Assembly: GCF_020515695.1 (NCBI RefSeq)
Contig: NZ_JAIWJA010000003.1
Location: 248,001 to 312,000 of the forward strand
Direction of reading: 5' to 3'
Origin: Pseudomonas sp. MWU16-30317
GTDB taxonomy: Bacteria > Pseudomonadota > Gammaproteobacteria > Pseudomonadales > Pseudomonadaceae
DNA: 64,000 bases
In this document: positions 37,885-46,652 of the stretch, piece by piece
How positions within the stretch are numbered: the stretch's first letter is position 1
Layout of the letters: the number at the start of each line of letters is the position of its first letter
The notes under the pieces: generated by a model
Told to the model about the DNA's origin: nothing
Databases searched by the model: none
The model's input: the letters and a program-made list of their open reading frames with translations, nothing else
Made by a program: the position numbers and the translations under genes

Positions 37885-39833
37885 GTACGTTTTTCAGCCA
37901 AAGCACGCGCCTGGTCGAGGTGACCTGCGCGCTGCCCACCAACGTCCTGCTGCTCAAGGACATGGGCGGGCTGGAGGAACTCGGCCGGTTGTTCGCCTAC
38001 GACCTGCACCTGACCTCGACGGACCAGTCCATCGATCTCAACCAATTGCTTGGCAAACCGATGAGCCTGGCGCTGCAACTGCACGACGGCAGCAGACGCT
38101 ATTTCCACGGCCTGGTGGCGCGTTGCAGCCAGGCCGCCGGGCGCGGCCAGTTCGCCAGTTATCAGGTCACGCTGCGCCCTTGGCTATGGCTGCTCACCCG
38201 CACGTCCGATTGCCGGATTTTCCAGCATATGAGCGTGCCGCAAATCGTCAAGCAGGTGTTCCGCGACTTGGGTTTTTCCGACTTCGAGGACAGGCTCAGC
38301 CAGCCTTACCGCGAGTGGGAATACTGCGTGCAGTACCGCGAGAACAGCTTCGACTTTGTCAGCCGCTTGCTGGAAAAGGAAGGCATTTACTACTACTTCC
38401 GCCATGAAGCCGATCGCCACGTGCTGGTACTGGCCGACGCCTATGGCGCCCACGTCAACGCGCCGAATTACGCCAGCGTGCCGTTCTACCCGCGCGACGG
38501 CCAGCAGCGCGAGCGCGACCACATGTACGACTGGCGCCTGGCGCAAGAGGTACAGTCGGGCTCCATCGAACTCAACGACTACGACTTTCAGCGCCCCAGC
38601 GCGCGTATCGATGTGCGCTCCGAAGCGCCGCAGCCCCACGACTACGGCGACTATCCGCTGTATGACTATCCCGGTGCCTATGTGCAAAGCCAGGACGGCG
38701 AGCATTACTCACGTACCCGTATCGAGTCGCTGCAAAGCCTGCACGAACGTGTCGAGCTGACCGGCAATGCTCGCGGTCTCGGCGCCGGGCATCTGTTCAG
38801 CCTGGAAAACCTCGTGCGTCAGGACCAGAACCGCGAATACCTGATCGTCGCCGCGCGTTATTACCTTGCCCAGGAAGACCTCGAAAGCGGCCGCAGCAGC
38901 ACCCAGGCGCAGTTTGAAAGCCAGCTGAGTTGCATCGATGCGTTGCAGAGTTTCCGGCCGCTGCCGCTGACTCACCGCCCGGTGGTACGCGGCCCGCAGA
39001 CCGCCGTTGTGGTGGGTCCGGCCAACGAGGAAATCTGGACCGATCAATATGGCCGCGTAAAGGTGCATTTCCATTGGGACCGCCACGATCAGTCCAACGA
39101 GAACAGCTCGTGCTGGATCCGCGTGTCCCAAGCCTGGGCCGGCAAGAATTGGGGCTCGATGCAGATCCCGCGCATTGGTCAGGAAGTGATCGTCAGTTTT
39201 CTGGAAGGCGACCCCGATCGGCCGATCATCACCGGTCGCGTCTACAACGCCGAGCAACCCGTGCCTTATGACTTGCCGGCCAACGCGACCCAGAGCGGTA
39301 CCAAGAGCCGTTCGAGCAAGGGCGGCACGCCGGCCAACTTCAATGAAATCCGCATGGAGGACAAGAAGGGCGCCGAGCAGTTGTTCATTCATGCCGAGAA
39401 GAATCAGGACATTGAAGTCGAGAACGACGAGACACATTGGGTTGGGCATAACCGCACGAAGAGGGTTGATTTCACTGAGCGCGTCACTATCGGCGAGGAT
39501 CGTACTCGCGCGGTCAGGCGCAACGACACGCTGCTGGTTGGCGGAGCCAAGCACGACAGTGTGAGTTCGATCTATCTGGTCGAAGCAGGTAAACAGTTGC
39601 GCTTCGTCTGTGGCGCCAGCGTGCTTGAACTCAATGCCAGTGGGCAAATCAACCTGACCGGTGAGAACTTCAACTTCTTTGCGAGCCAGCATGCCCAGTT
39701 CAATACCGGCGGCAACCTCAATCTCAACGTTGGCGGCAGCGCGGGTACCGATCCAAAAGGCGAAGGGGTCAAGACGGCCATCGATGCCGCTGTAACTTCC
39801 ACATTCTCCGAGCCCCAAGGCAACGCCTCATGA
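37881..39833 (+). CDS. vgrG: T6SS spike protein VgrG
   Basis: 650 residues beginning at TTG within a TTGA overlap with clpV. The gp27-like region occupies the first 370 residues (EYCVQYRENSFDFVSRLLEKEGIYYYF is the family hallmark area), and the gp5 OB-fold follows with EIWTDQYGRVKVHFHWD and SCWIRVSQAWAG. The C-terminal beta-helix/DUF2345-like part ends without an extra effector domain. A PAAR protein is expected to cap the spike; the Rhs protein two genes downstream provides it. A TTG start coupled to clpV may keep VgrG low relative to Hcp. Confidence 0.96.
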   Translation: MSTFFSQSTRLVEVTCALPTNVLLLKDMGGLEELGRLFAYDLHLTSTDQSIDLNQLLGKPMSLALQLHDGSRRYFHGLVARCSQAAGRGQFASYQVTLRPWLWLLTRTSDCRIFQHMSVPQIVKQVFRDLGFSDFEDRLSQPYREWEYCVQYRENSFDFVSRLLEKEGIYYYFRHEADRHVLVLADAYGAHVNAPNYASVPFYPRDGQQRERDHMYDWRLAQEVQSGSIELNDYDFQRPSARIDVRSEAPQPHDYGDYPLYDYPGAYVQSQDGEHYSRTRIESLQSLHERVELTGNARGLGAGHLFSLENLVRQDQNREYLIVAARYYLAQEDLESGRSSTQAQFESQLSCIDALQSFRPLPLTHRPVVRGPQTAVVVGPANEEIWTDQYGRVKVHFHWDRHDQSNENSSCWIRVSQAWAGKNWGSMQIPRIGQEVIVSFLEGDPDRPIITGRVYNAEQPVPYDLPANATQSGTKSRSSKGGTPANFNEIRMEDKKGAEQLFIHAEKNQDIEVENDETHWVGHNRTKRVDFTERVTIGEDRTRAVRRNDTLLVGGAKHDSVSSIYLVEAGKQLRFVCGASVLELNASGQINLTGENFNFFASQHAQFNTGGNLNLNVGGSAGTDPKGEGVKTAIDAAVTSTFSEPQGNAS

Positions 39834-40264
39834 CTTACCGTACCCAGGAACTGCAGTTCCAGCTGCCGCACGTTGGCGTTCAGGACGCCACGATCAATAT
39901 CCTCAAGTTCGCTGAGCTGGGCACCTCGTTGGTCATCAGTCGCAGCCCGTTGGCGGAGGGCGAAACTCTGCAGAGCAGCTTCGAGGCACAGCTTGAGCGG
40001 ATGCAGCAACAGCTCACCAACATGCGCTTTCAGCCGCCGTTAGCAGTGCAGGTCGGGCCGGGTGGTGATGTGCCAGCATTCGAATTGCGCAGCCAGTTCA
40101 GCAAGGGCGCTGAAAACGTTTTCCAGTACCAGTTGATCCTGATGGTGCCGGGGGTTCGGCAGATGCTCGCGCTGAGCTACGTCAAACCGCAGCCGTTGGG
40201 TGATGCCGAGGCCGCGCATTGGGCGGCGATCAAGCAGACCCTCGTTCTCAACTCTCCCGCTTGA
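39830..40264 (+). CDS. EagR-type T6SS effector chaperone (DUF1795/DcrB-like)
   Basis: 144 residues, soluble, overlapping vgrG by 4 bp and ending 12 bp before the Rhs gene. Its sequence (TQELQFQLPHVGVQDATINI, SLVISRSPLAEGETLQSSFE) matches the DUF1795 family, whose T6SS members (EagT6, EagR) bind and shield the N-terminal transmembrane segments of prePAAR effectors until loading on VgrG. The next gene is exactly such an effector, so the pairing is strong. No signal peptide is present, as expected for a cytoplasmic chaperone. Confidence 0.9.
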   Translation: MTYRTQELQFQLPHVGVQDATINILKFAELGTSLVISRSPLAEGETLQSSFEAQLERMQQQLTNMRFQPPLAVQVGPGGDVPAFELRSQFSKGAENVFQYQLILMVPGVRQMLALSYVKPQPLGDAEAAHWAAIKQTLVLNSPA

Positions 40265-40276
40265 GTTTGCCTGAGC

Positions 40277-43200
40277 ATGTCTGACGCCCTGTGGGCAGCC
40301 CGTCAGGGCGATGCGCTGATGCACTCTTCGCTGATGGCCGACATTGTCGGTGGCGTGCTGGAAGTGGCGGCGTATGCAGTCATTGGCATCGCCGTGACGG
40401 CAGCGGTCACCAGTGGTATCGGCTTGGTCGCGGGGGCTGCGGTCGCCACCGCTGTGGGCGGCAGTTGCGTGTTTTCGGCGGTCGTGGGTGTGGTCGTCGG
40501 GGCCACCATGAACGGCACGGGGCTCGGGGAAAAACTGAGCGGCTTATGTGACTCTATCGCCAACGCATTATGCCCGCCGGTGGTGCAGGCGACGATTCTC
40601 ACCGGCTCGGGCAACACCTTCATCAACGGCAAGCCTGCTGCCCGTGCTGCGGGAGCCTTGGGCAGTGCCGACGCGTCTGCTACGGGCACGCCCGAGGCAG
40701 AGCCCGCGGAGGGCAGTTTTCTGGATATGGCCAAGGGGTTCTTCTCCCAGCTGTGGCAGCCGACGGTCGCGCCGGCTTCGCCGCTGGCGGTGCCTTGCCT
40801 GGAGGATCTGGTCACCTGCATGAAACACCCACCGGGGGCGCCGCAGTTTCTGGCCGAGGGTTCCAGCAAGGTCAGTATCAACGGCCAGCCGGCTGTGCGC
40901 AGTGGTGATCGCAGCACCTGCGAGGCCACAGTCGTTTCGTCGGGGCTGATCTCGTCCAACGTGCGCATCGGCGGTGGTTCGGTGGTGGTGCGCGATATTC
41001 GTAGCGGCAAGACGCCGGGTATCGGGCTGGCCGTCAGCGCGTTGATGGCGCTGCGGGGTGGCAAGGGCAAGTTCTTCAGCCGCCTGCCGTGCATGGCCTT
41101 GGGCATGGTGCGCGGATTTGTGGTTGACCAAGTGATCGGTGCGGCCGCCAACGCGGTGATGGGCTCGCCGCACCCGGTGCATGCGGCCACGGGCGCCAAG
41201 GTGCTCAATGGCGATGACGATACCGATTTTGTGCTGCCGGGGATCATGCCGCTGACGTGGCGGCGCTTCTATAACAGCGCCGATTTGCGTGTTGGTGGTT
41301 TGTTCGGGGCCGGTTGGAGTGTCGAGTTCGAAGTGAGCATCGAGGTGCTCGCACATCCTGATGGCGGCGATGAGCTGGTGTTTACCGACGAGCAGGGGCG
41401 GCGCATCGAGATGGGCGTCATTGCGCCCGGTAGCGCGGTGTTCAGCGCGGGTGAGGGGCTAAGTGTCCGTCGGCATGTAAATGGCCAGGTGCTGCTCGAG
41501 AGCGTCGATGGGCTTTATCGCTTGTTCGAGCCGTCGCCGCTTGTGCCTTCTTTGTTGCGGTTGAGCCAATTAGGCGACCGCAACGACAACCGTATTTATC
41601 TGGTGTATGACGACCTTGGTCGTCTGGTGCGCCTGCACGACGAGTTGCTGGTGCAGCAAGTCGAGTTGCGCTATGACGCGCAGTGGTCGCGACGGGTCGC
41701 GCAGATCGAGCGTCTTTACGCTGATCAGTCTGGCGAGGTGCTTAGCCATTATCGTTACGATGCGGCAGGTGATCTAAATGCCGTAACCGGCGCCGATGGG
41801 CGCGTATTGCGCCAGTTCGCCTACGACGCTGGCCGGCGCCTGTCAGAACACCAGCTGCCCAGCGGCCTGCGCTGCTTCTACGAGTGGGCGCACTTTGCTG
41901 ATGATGCTTGGCGGGTGGTGCGGCATTGGACCGATGATGGCGAGCAATACCAGTTCGGCTACGATCTTGATCAAGGCTTGACGCGTATCACCGACGGACT
42001 AGGACGGGTCAGCACCCGGCAATGGAATCCCCAGTTTCAGGTTATCCGCTCCACCGACAACCTCGGGCAGACCTGGCACTTCGACTGGAACGACGAGCGC
42101 CAGTTGCTCGGCGGCGTCGACCCCAAGGGGGGGCAATGGACGCTGGCCTACGATGAGTCCGGCAATGTCGTAGCGTCCACCGATCCACTTGGCCAAACGC
42201 AAAGCACGGTGTGGCTGGAGCACTGGTCGTTGCCCGTGGCCGAGACCGATGCTGCGGGTAATAGCTGGCGCTATCGCTACGATGCTCGCGGCAATCTGGT
42301 CGCGCAGACCGATCCGTTGGGTCAAGTCACCCGATACCGTTATGACCGCAGCGGCCAGGTGACCGAGATCATCGACGCCGCAGGCAAGAGCAAGACCTTG
42401 CGCTGGAATGACGCGGGGCAGGTCACTCAGTACGTGGATTGCTCCAGCTACCCCACAGAGTTTTCCTACAACAAGCGTGGCGATTTGCAGGCCGTCACGG
42501 ATGCCCTGGGTGAGCGCTCGCTGTATCACTACGACGCTCAAGGGCGATTGACCCGCAGCGAATTGCCTGACGGGCGCAGTGAACAATTCCTGCGTGATAT
42601 CAGCGGTCAATTACTGGCCTATACCGACCCGGCCGGCAACACCACCCGCTATCAGCGTGACCATCGTGGCCACGTGCGTCAGCGTCTCGATCCGTTGGGC
42701 CGGCAGGTGCAGTTTGCTTACGACGTGTACGGTCGATTGCAAACGCTGACCAATGAAAACGGCGAGAGCTACCGTTTTACCTGGGACGCAGGTGATCGTC
42801 TGATTGAACAGCAGGACCTGGACGGCAGCGCGCGGCGCTATGGGTATGACGCGCTCAACAGCGTGATCGCCGTGCAGTACCGCCCCGCCCCCCACGTCAC
42901 CGGGCTGGCGCTGGTGCGCTCGGGCGAGATCGCGCCGATCATGCATCGCCTGGAGCGTGATGCCATCGGCCAGCTGCGCGCTAAGCTCACCGACGATGGC
43001 CGCACGGCCTATAGCTACGACCCGGTGGGGCAATTGACCGAGATCGGCTTCACCGGCTGGGATGGCAGCGAACAGGTGTTGAGCTTTGCCTATGACGCGC
43101 TCGGCCAACTGGTGGCAGATACCAGCAGCGCCGGCACTCTGCAGCATCACTACGATGAACTGGGCAACCTGATTCAGACGCAACTGCCGGATGGCCGTTG

Positions 43201-44668
43201 GCTCAACCGCATGTACTACGGCAGCGGGCACCTGCACCAACTCAATCTCGATGGCCGGGTGATCAGCGACTTCGAGCGTGATCGCCTGCACCGTGAGGTG
43301 ATGCGCACGCAGGGGCAGCTCAATACCCGCAGCGAATATGATCGGGCAGGGCGGTTGCTCGGTCGCTTGCGCCGGCATACCCGCGAGCCGCTGCAATTGC
43401 CGGCTCCGGCGCAGAAACGTTACGACTACGACCCGAGTGACAACCTCGTCGGGCGCTTCGATCAGGCGCCTGGCGAGCGGCGGCAGGATCATCTGCATTA
43501 CGACGCCACTGGCCGGATCATCGCCCTGCAGGAAGGCCCTCGGCTGGAGACCTACGCCTACGATGCGGCAGCCAACCTGCTCGACGGTCCCGCATCCGGT
43601 GCGGGGCTGGTGGTGCATAACAAGCTGCTGACCTATCAGGACAAGCGTTATCGCTATGACGGCTTCGGGCGTTTGATCGAGAAGCGCAAAGGCAGTCAGG
43701 TGGTGCAGCGGTTTGCCTATGATGCCGAGCATCGGATCAAGGAGATTCGAACCCGGGATGGGCATCGCGAAACGGTTTTGAGCATGACTTATGATCCGCT
43801 GGGGCGGCGGATCGCCAAGGCCGAGCGTGATGGCAATGGTGTTCTGCTGGGCGAAACGCGGTTTGATTGGGATGGCCTGAAGCTGCTGCAAGAGCATCGC
43901 CATGGACGCAGTAGTTTGTATGTCTACTCGAGTGAAGGTAGCTATGATCCCTTGGCACGGGTCGATGGGGTTGGCCCTGAGGCGCGGATTCGTTATTACC
44001 ACAACGACCTGAACGGCTTGCCCGAGCAGTTGACTGAAGACGATGGCCATACCGTTTGGCGGGCTATATACCAAGTCTGGGGCAATACCCTCAAGGAGAT
44101 CCGCGAGCCGTACTATGTTGAAGAGCAGAATCTACGGTTTCAGGGGCAGTACCTGGATCGTGAAACGGGGCTGCACTACAACACGTTTCGGTTTTATGAT
44201 CCGGATGTGGGGCGGTTTGTTTCGCCGGATCCGATTGGGTTGGCGGGTGGGATTAATCTGTATCAATATGGACCTAACCCCGTAAGCTGGGTAGATCCTC
44301 TTGGTTGGAAGCCTTGTTTTGAAAATGATGCGGCAAAATCACGTGCTGAGAAAATAATTCACAAGTTTGGTGGTAAGCAGGAGGGAGAGAATCGTTACAA
44401 GATGCCTAATAGACGCGCTGCGAGAAGTGCTGCATCTGAGATAGCTGGCGACTTAGGCAGTGAGCCCGTGGTTATCCAGAAAAAAGACTTCAGAGGTGGG
44501 CCTCGTAGTTGGCAATATAATGAGGATCGCATAGGGGTTCGCAATCGGGACGAATCCGCAGGCTGGCGAGATGATTCCCCGGGGCATCCTCAATTTGGTG
44601 CGGGTCCGCATGTGAACGCGTGGAACCTCAAGAATGGAATTTCAGCAAACTTACACTTGGATTACTGA
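40277..44668 (+). CDS. PAAR-domain Rhs effector with variable C-terminal toxin
   Basis: 1463 residues. A prePAAR motif AARxxDxxxH lies at residues 7-16 (AARQGDALMH), followed by Gly/Ala/Val-rich transmembrane segments (about 22-80) and a PAAR region (about 95-250) that caps VgrG. The Rhs/YD-repeat shell runs from about 300 to 1310 with many YDxxGxL repeats. The core ends RFVSPDPIGLAGGINLYQYG...DPLGW (DPLGW at 1340-1344), the usual self-cleavage region that leaves the toxin inside the cage. The 119-residue tip after it has no family I can name; it carries SPGHPQFGAGPHVNAW and ends NLHLDY. GC drops sharply at the tip, a sign of tip exchange. Confidence 0.94.
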   Translation: MSDALWAARQGDALMHSSLMADIVGGVLEVAAYAVIGIAVTAAVTSGIGLVAGAAVATAVGGSCVFSAVVGVVVGATMNGTGLGEKLSGLCDSIANALCPPVVQATILTGSGNTFINGKPAARAAGALGSADASATGTPEAEPAEGSFLDMAKGFFSQLWQPTVAPASPLAVPCLEDLVTCMKHPPGAPQFLAEGSSKVSINGQPAVRSGDRSTCEATVVSSGLISSNVRIGGGSVVVRDIRSGKTPGIGLAVSALMALRGGKGKFFSRLPCMALGMVRGFVVDQVIGAAANAVMGSPHPVHAATGAKVLNGDDDTDFVLPGIMPLTWRRFYNSADLRVGGLFGAGWSVEFEVSIEVLAHPDGGDELVFTDEQGRRIEMGVIAPGSAVFSAGEGLSVRRHVNGQVLLESVDGLYRLFEPSPLVPSLLRLSQLGDRNDNRIYLVYDDLGRLVRLHDELLVQQVELRYDAQWSRRVAQIERLYADQSGEVLSHYRYDAAGDLNAVTGADGRVLRQFAYDAGRRLSEHQLPSGLRCFYEWAHFADDAWRVVRHWTDDGEQYQFGYDLDQGLTRITDGLGRVSTRQWNPQFQVIRSTDNLGQTWHFDWNDERQLLGGVDPKGGQWTLAYDESGNVVASTDPLGQTQSTVWLEHWSLPVAETDAAGNSWRYRYDARGNLVAQTDPLGQVTRYRYDRSGQVTEIIDAAGKSKTLRWNDAGQVTQYVDCSSYPTEFSYNKRGDLQAVTDALGERSLYHYDAQGRLTRSELPDGRSEQFLRDISGQLLAYTDPAGNTTRYQRDHRGHVRQRLDPLGRQVQFAYDVYGRLQTLTNENGESYRFTWDAGDRLIEQQDLDGSARRYGYDALNSVIAVQYRPAPHVTGLALVRSGEIAPIMHRLERDAIGQLRAKLTDDGRTAYSYDPVGQLTEIGFTGWDGSEQVLSFAYDALGQLVADTSSAGTLQHHYDELGNLIQTQLPDGRWLNRMYYGSGHLHQLNLDGRVISDFERDRLHREVMRTQGQLNTRSEYDRAGRLLGRLRRHTREPLQLPAPAQKRYDYDPSDNLVGRFDQAPGERRQDHLHYDATGRIIALQEGPRLETYAYDAAANLLDGPASGAGLVVHNKLLTYQDKRYRYDGFGRLIEKRKGSQVVQRFAYDAEHRIKEIRTRDGHRETVLSMTYDPLGRRIAKAERDGNGVLLGETRFDWDGLKLLQEHRHGRSSLYVYSSEGSYDPLARVDGVGPEARIRYYHNDLNGLPEQLTEDDGHTVWRAIYQVWGNTLKEIREPYYVEEQNLRFQGQYLDRETGLHYNTFRFYDPDVGRFVSPDPIGLAGGINLYQYGPNPVSWVDPLGWKPCFENDAAKSRAEKIIHKFGGKQEGENRYKMPNRRAARSAASEIAGDLGSEPVVIQKKDFRGGPRSWQYNEDRIGVRNRDESAGWRDDSPGHPQFGAGPHVNAWNLKNGISANLHLDY

Positions 44669-44670
44669 TT

Positions 44671-45066
44671 ATGGAAAAAATAATACTCATCTCTGACTGT
44701 GAAGATCCTGATCTTATAGCTCCGCCTGGTAAAAGGTCTTGGTATACCGTGGTGCACGACGACATAAAATCATATGAATTAGCAAAGAAAAATCCCTGGG
44801 TTGGCTTGGAGTCTATAATTGAGGGGAAAAGATATTTGATGGATGACTGTGTGGTGATTTTTCGCCCTGCTAGAAATGAGACTGTTGTGGGTAAAGGTGC
44901 GCGAGAAAAAGGATATTACTTTTTTGAGATCTCTAATCAAGATGCATCTGTAACGTTAAGCTCCAGGAAGGTGTATGTTTGGGGTGAGGTAATTAAAATG
45001 GCGGATTTATTCAAGGATTTGTCATTTCAAGCGGCTACTCGAGTATGGGGCGTGAAAAAATATTAA
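44671..45066 (+). CDS. Candidate immunity protein for the Rhs toxin
   Basis: 131 residues starting two nucleotides after the Rhs stop codon. No signal peptide or membrane helix, so it is predicted cytoplasmic, and a cytoplasmic target for the toxin follows if the pairing is right. The sequence (MEKIILISDCEDPDLIAPPG, KGYYFFEISNQDASVTLSS) has no family I recognise. It is about as AT-rich as the Rhs tip and much poorer in GC than the next gene, which supports joint acquisition of tip and immunity gene. Function is inferred from position. Confidence 0.7.
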   Translation: MEKIILISDCEDPDLIAPPGKRSWYTVVHDDIKSYELAKKNPWVGLESIIEGKRYLMDDCVVIFRPARNETVVGKGAREKGYYFFEISNQDASVTLSSRKVYVWGEVIKMADLFKDLSFQAATRVWGVKKY

Positions 45067-45143
45067 CTTGTTAGCAATGGGCTAATGCGTCTCAATAGTT
45101 GTAAGTGTGTTGTATAAGCCACACCAAGGACAGCCCCACCCAA

Positions 45144-46652
45144 ATGGACCTCCTAGACAACGTCCCCTCCTGGGACGACGTCGAGCGCAACCTCGACCTC
45201 AAGCTCCGCCAGCTCGACCACGGCGTGAAGTCCACCTGGCAGAGCGCTCAGGACGGTTGGATCGGGGTATCCCGCCAAGTCAGCGAGGGCGCCAGCCAGG
45301 CCTACGGCTACGTGGGCGGTTACCGCATCGATGCCATACGCCAGGCGATGTCGCGCTCCTATCCGCTGATCGAGTCGGACCTCAGGCGAAAGTGGGCATC
45401 GATCAACATCGACCAGATCCTCCCGGTGCTGTTGCAACTGGTGAAGGAAGTCGCTTTGATCCTCGGCGCCAGCGTGGCGGTCGGTACAGCGGCCGGTGGC
45501 GCTGCGGGTGCATTCGCCTTCGGCGTGGGCGCGGTACCGGGCGCTGCGGCGGGCGCCGGGATCGGTTTGCAGATCGGCAACCTGATTCTGATGGGCCTCG
45601 GGCTCAAGGCCATCGCCGAGTACTTCTACGATGGCCTGCCCGCTTGCCTGTCGACCTTATCGTCAGCCATGTCCACCTCGTGGCACGCTGGTGATGATTT
45701 CAAGCCGGCAGGCCTGGACCCTACCGGTGGTTTCGCCGCCCGCTCGCAAGCGCAGATCGACCGCGCGGCCCATCAGTTCGCTCAGGGGCAGGAGCAGTTG
45801 GTGATGCTGCTGCTGATGGCGATCGTCACCTACCTCACCCGCGGTCAGGTGAAGGCTGGCGTGGTCGGCAGTGTGGAAAGCATCGCCCAGCGCAGTGCCA
45901 AGTTGCATGCCGAGATCTCCAACAAAAAACTCGCCGCGTGGCTGGCGCAGAACGAAGAGCGGCTGCTGGCGCATCCCGAGTTGCAGGAGCACAAGGCCGC
46001 AGCCGCGTCCGCTTCGGAAGCCAAGGCCGCCCTTGAAAAGCTCGAACCTGCGAAGCCCAAAGAGCCGGTGGCGACTAAACCACCCGAGCCGAAAAGGGCT
46101 GTCGCGCCGCCACTGATGTCGCTTAAGGACGCCGTCGGCGAGCAGGCTGCCAATCGATGGATCGCAGCCGGCCGGAAAGCAGCCGAGTCGGACCCGGTGC
46201 GTTCCGCAATGCTCACCGATGATCAGATCGGCGCGCTGCACGGTTATACGCTGAACGAGGGCTACAGCTGGATCAACCCGGCCTTGCGCGGCCAGACCAC
46301 CCTGACGCCGCAGATGGAGGCCTTCGCCACGCACATCACCGAAGGGCTGCGACAACTTCCGGCCTATACCGCCGGCAACACCTTCAGAGGCACGACTTTA
46401 CCGGCCGATGTGCTTGATAAAATATACATAGGCGGGACCACTAAAGATGGCGCGTTCATGAGTACCTCAGCCGCAACCGGATTCATGGGCGATGTGCAGA
46501 TGCAGGTTACCGGGACTTCGGGCCGCGATATCAGCTTCCTTTCGGCGTTTCCCGAAGCTGAAGTGCTGTATCCGCCAGGCGTACAATTCGAAGTATTGAA
46601 CCGTATTGAGCAAGGTTCCACGACCCACATCGCTATCAAAGAGATCCCATGA
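45144..46652 (+). CDS. Putative T6SS effector with C-terminal ADP-ribosyltransferase domain (Tre1-like)
   Basis: 502 residues from the ATG at 45144. The N-terminal half is unlike PAAR or Rhs: a charged segment ([20 protein letters not shown]), a Gly/Ala-rich hydrophobic stretch (about 105-165: [20 protein letters not shown]), a further hydrophobic helix (about 220-232) and a Lys/Ala/Glu/Pro-rich linker (about 290-330). The C-terminus is an R-S-E ADP-ribosyltransferase: Arg415 in NTFRGTT, the STS motif at 440-442 in FMSTSA, and ExE Glu471/Glu473 in [10 protein letters not shown]. These residues are present in order, so activity is expected. The target could be protein, RNA or small molecule; Tre1 of Serratia modifies FtsZ. 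The downstream gene encodes a matching glycohydrolase. Confidence 0.82.
   Translation: MDLLDNVPSWDDVERNLDLKLRQLDHGVKSTWQSAQDGWIGVSRQVSEGASQAYGYVGGYRIDAIRQAMSRSYPLIESDLRRKWASINIDQILPVLLQLVKEVALILGASVAVGTAAGGAAGAFAFGVGAVPGAAAGAGIGLQIGNLILMGLGLKAIAEYFYDGLPACLSTLSSAMSTSWHAGDDFKPAGLDPTGGFAARSQAQIDRAAHQFAQGQEQLVMLLLMAIVTYLTRGQVKAGVVGSVESIAQRSAKLHAEISNKKLAAWLAQNEERLLAHPELQEHKAAAASASEAKAALEKLEPAKPKEPVATKPPEPKRAVAPPLMSLKDAVGEQAANRWIAAGRKAAESDPVRSAMLTDDQIGALHGYTLNEGYSWINPALRGQTTLTPQMEAFATHITEGLRQLPAYTAGNTFRGTTLPADVLDKIYIGGTTKDGAFMSTSAATGFMGDVQMQVTGTSGRDISFLSAFPEAEVLYPPGVQFEVLNRIEQGSTTHIAIKEIP

Noticed and set aside
42611..44074. A 487-codon minus-strand frame opposite the Rhs repeats
   Set aside because: Produced by the repeating YD-rich coding sequence read on the wrong strand; no independent evidence.
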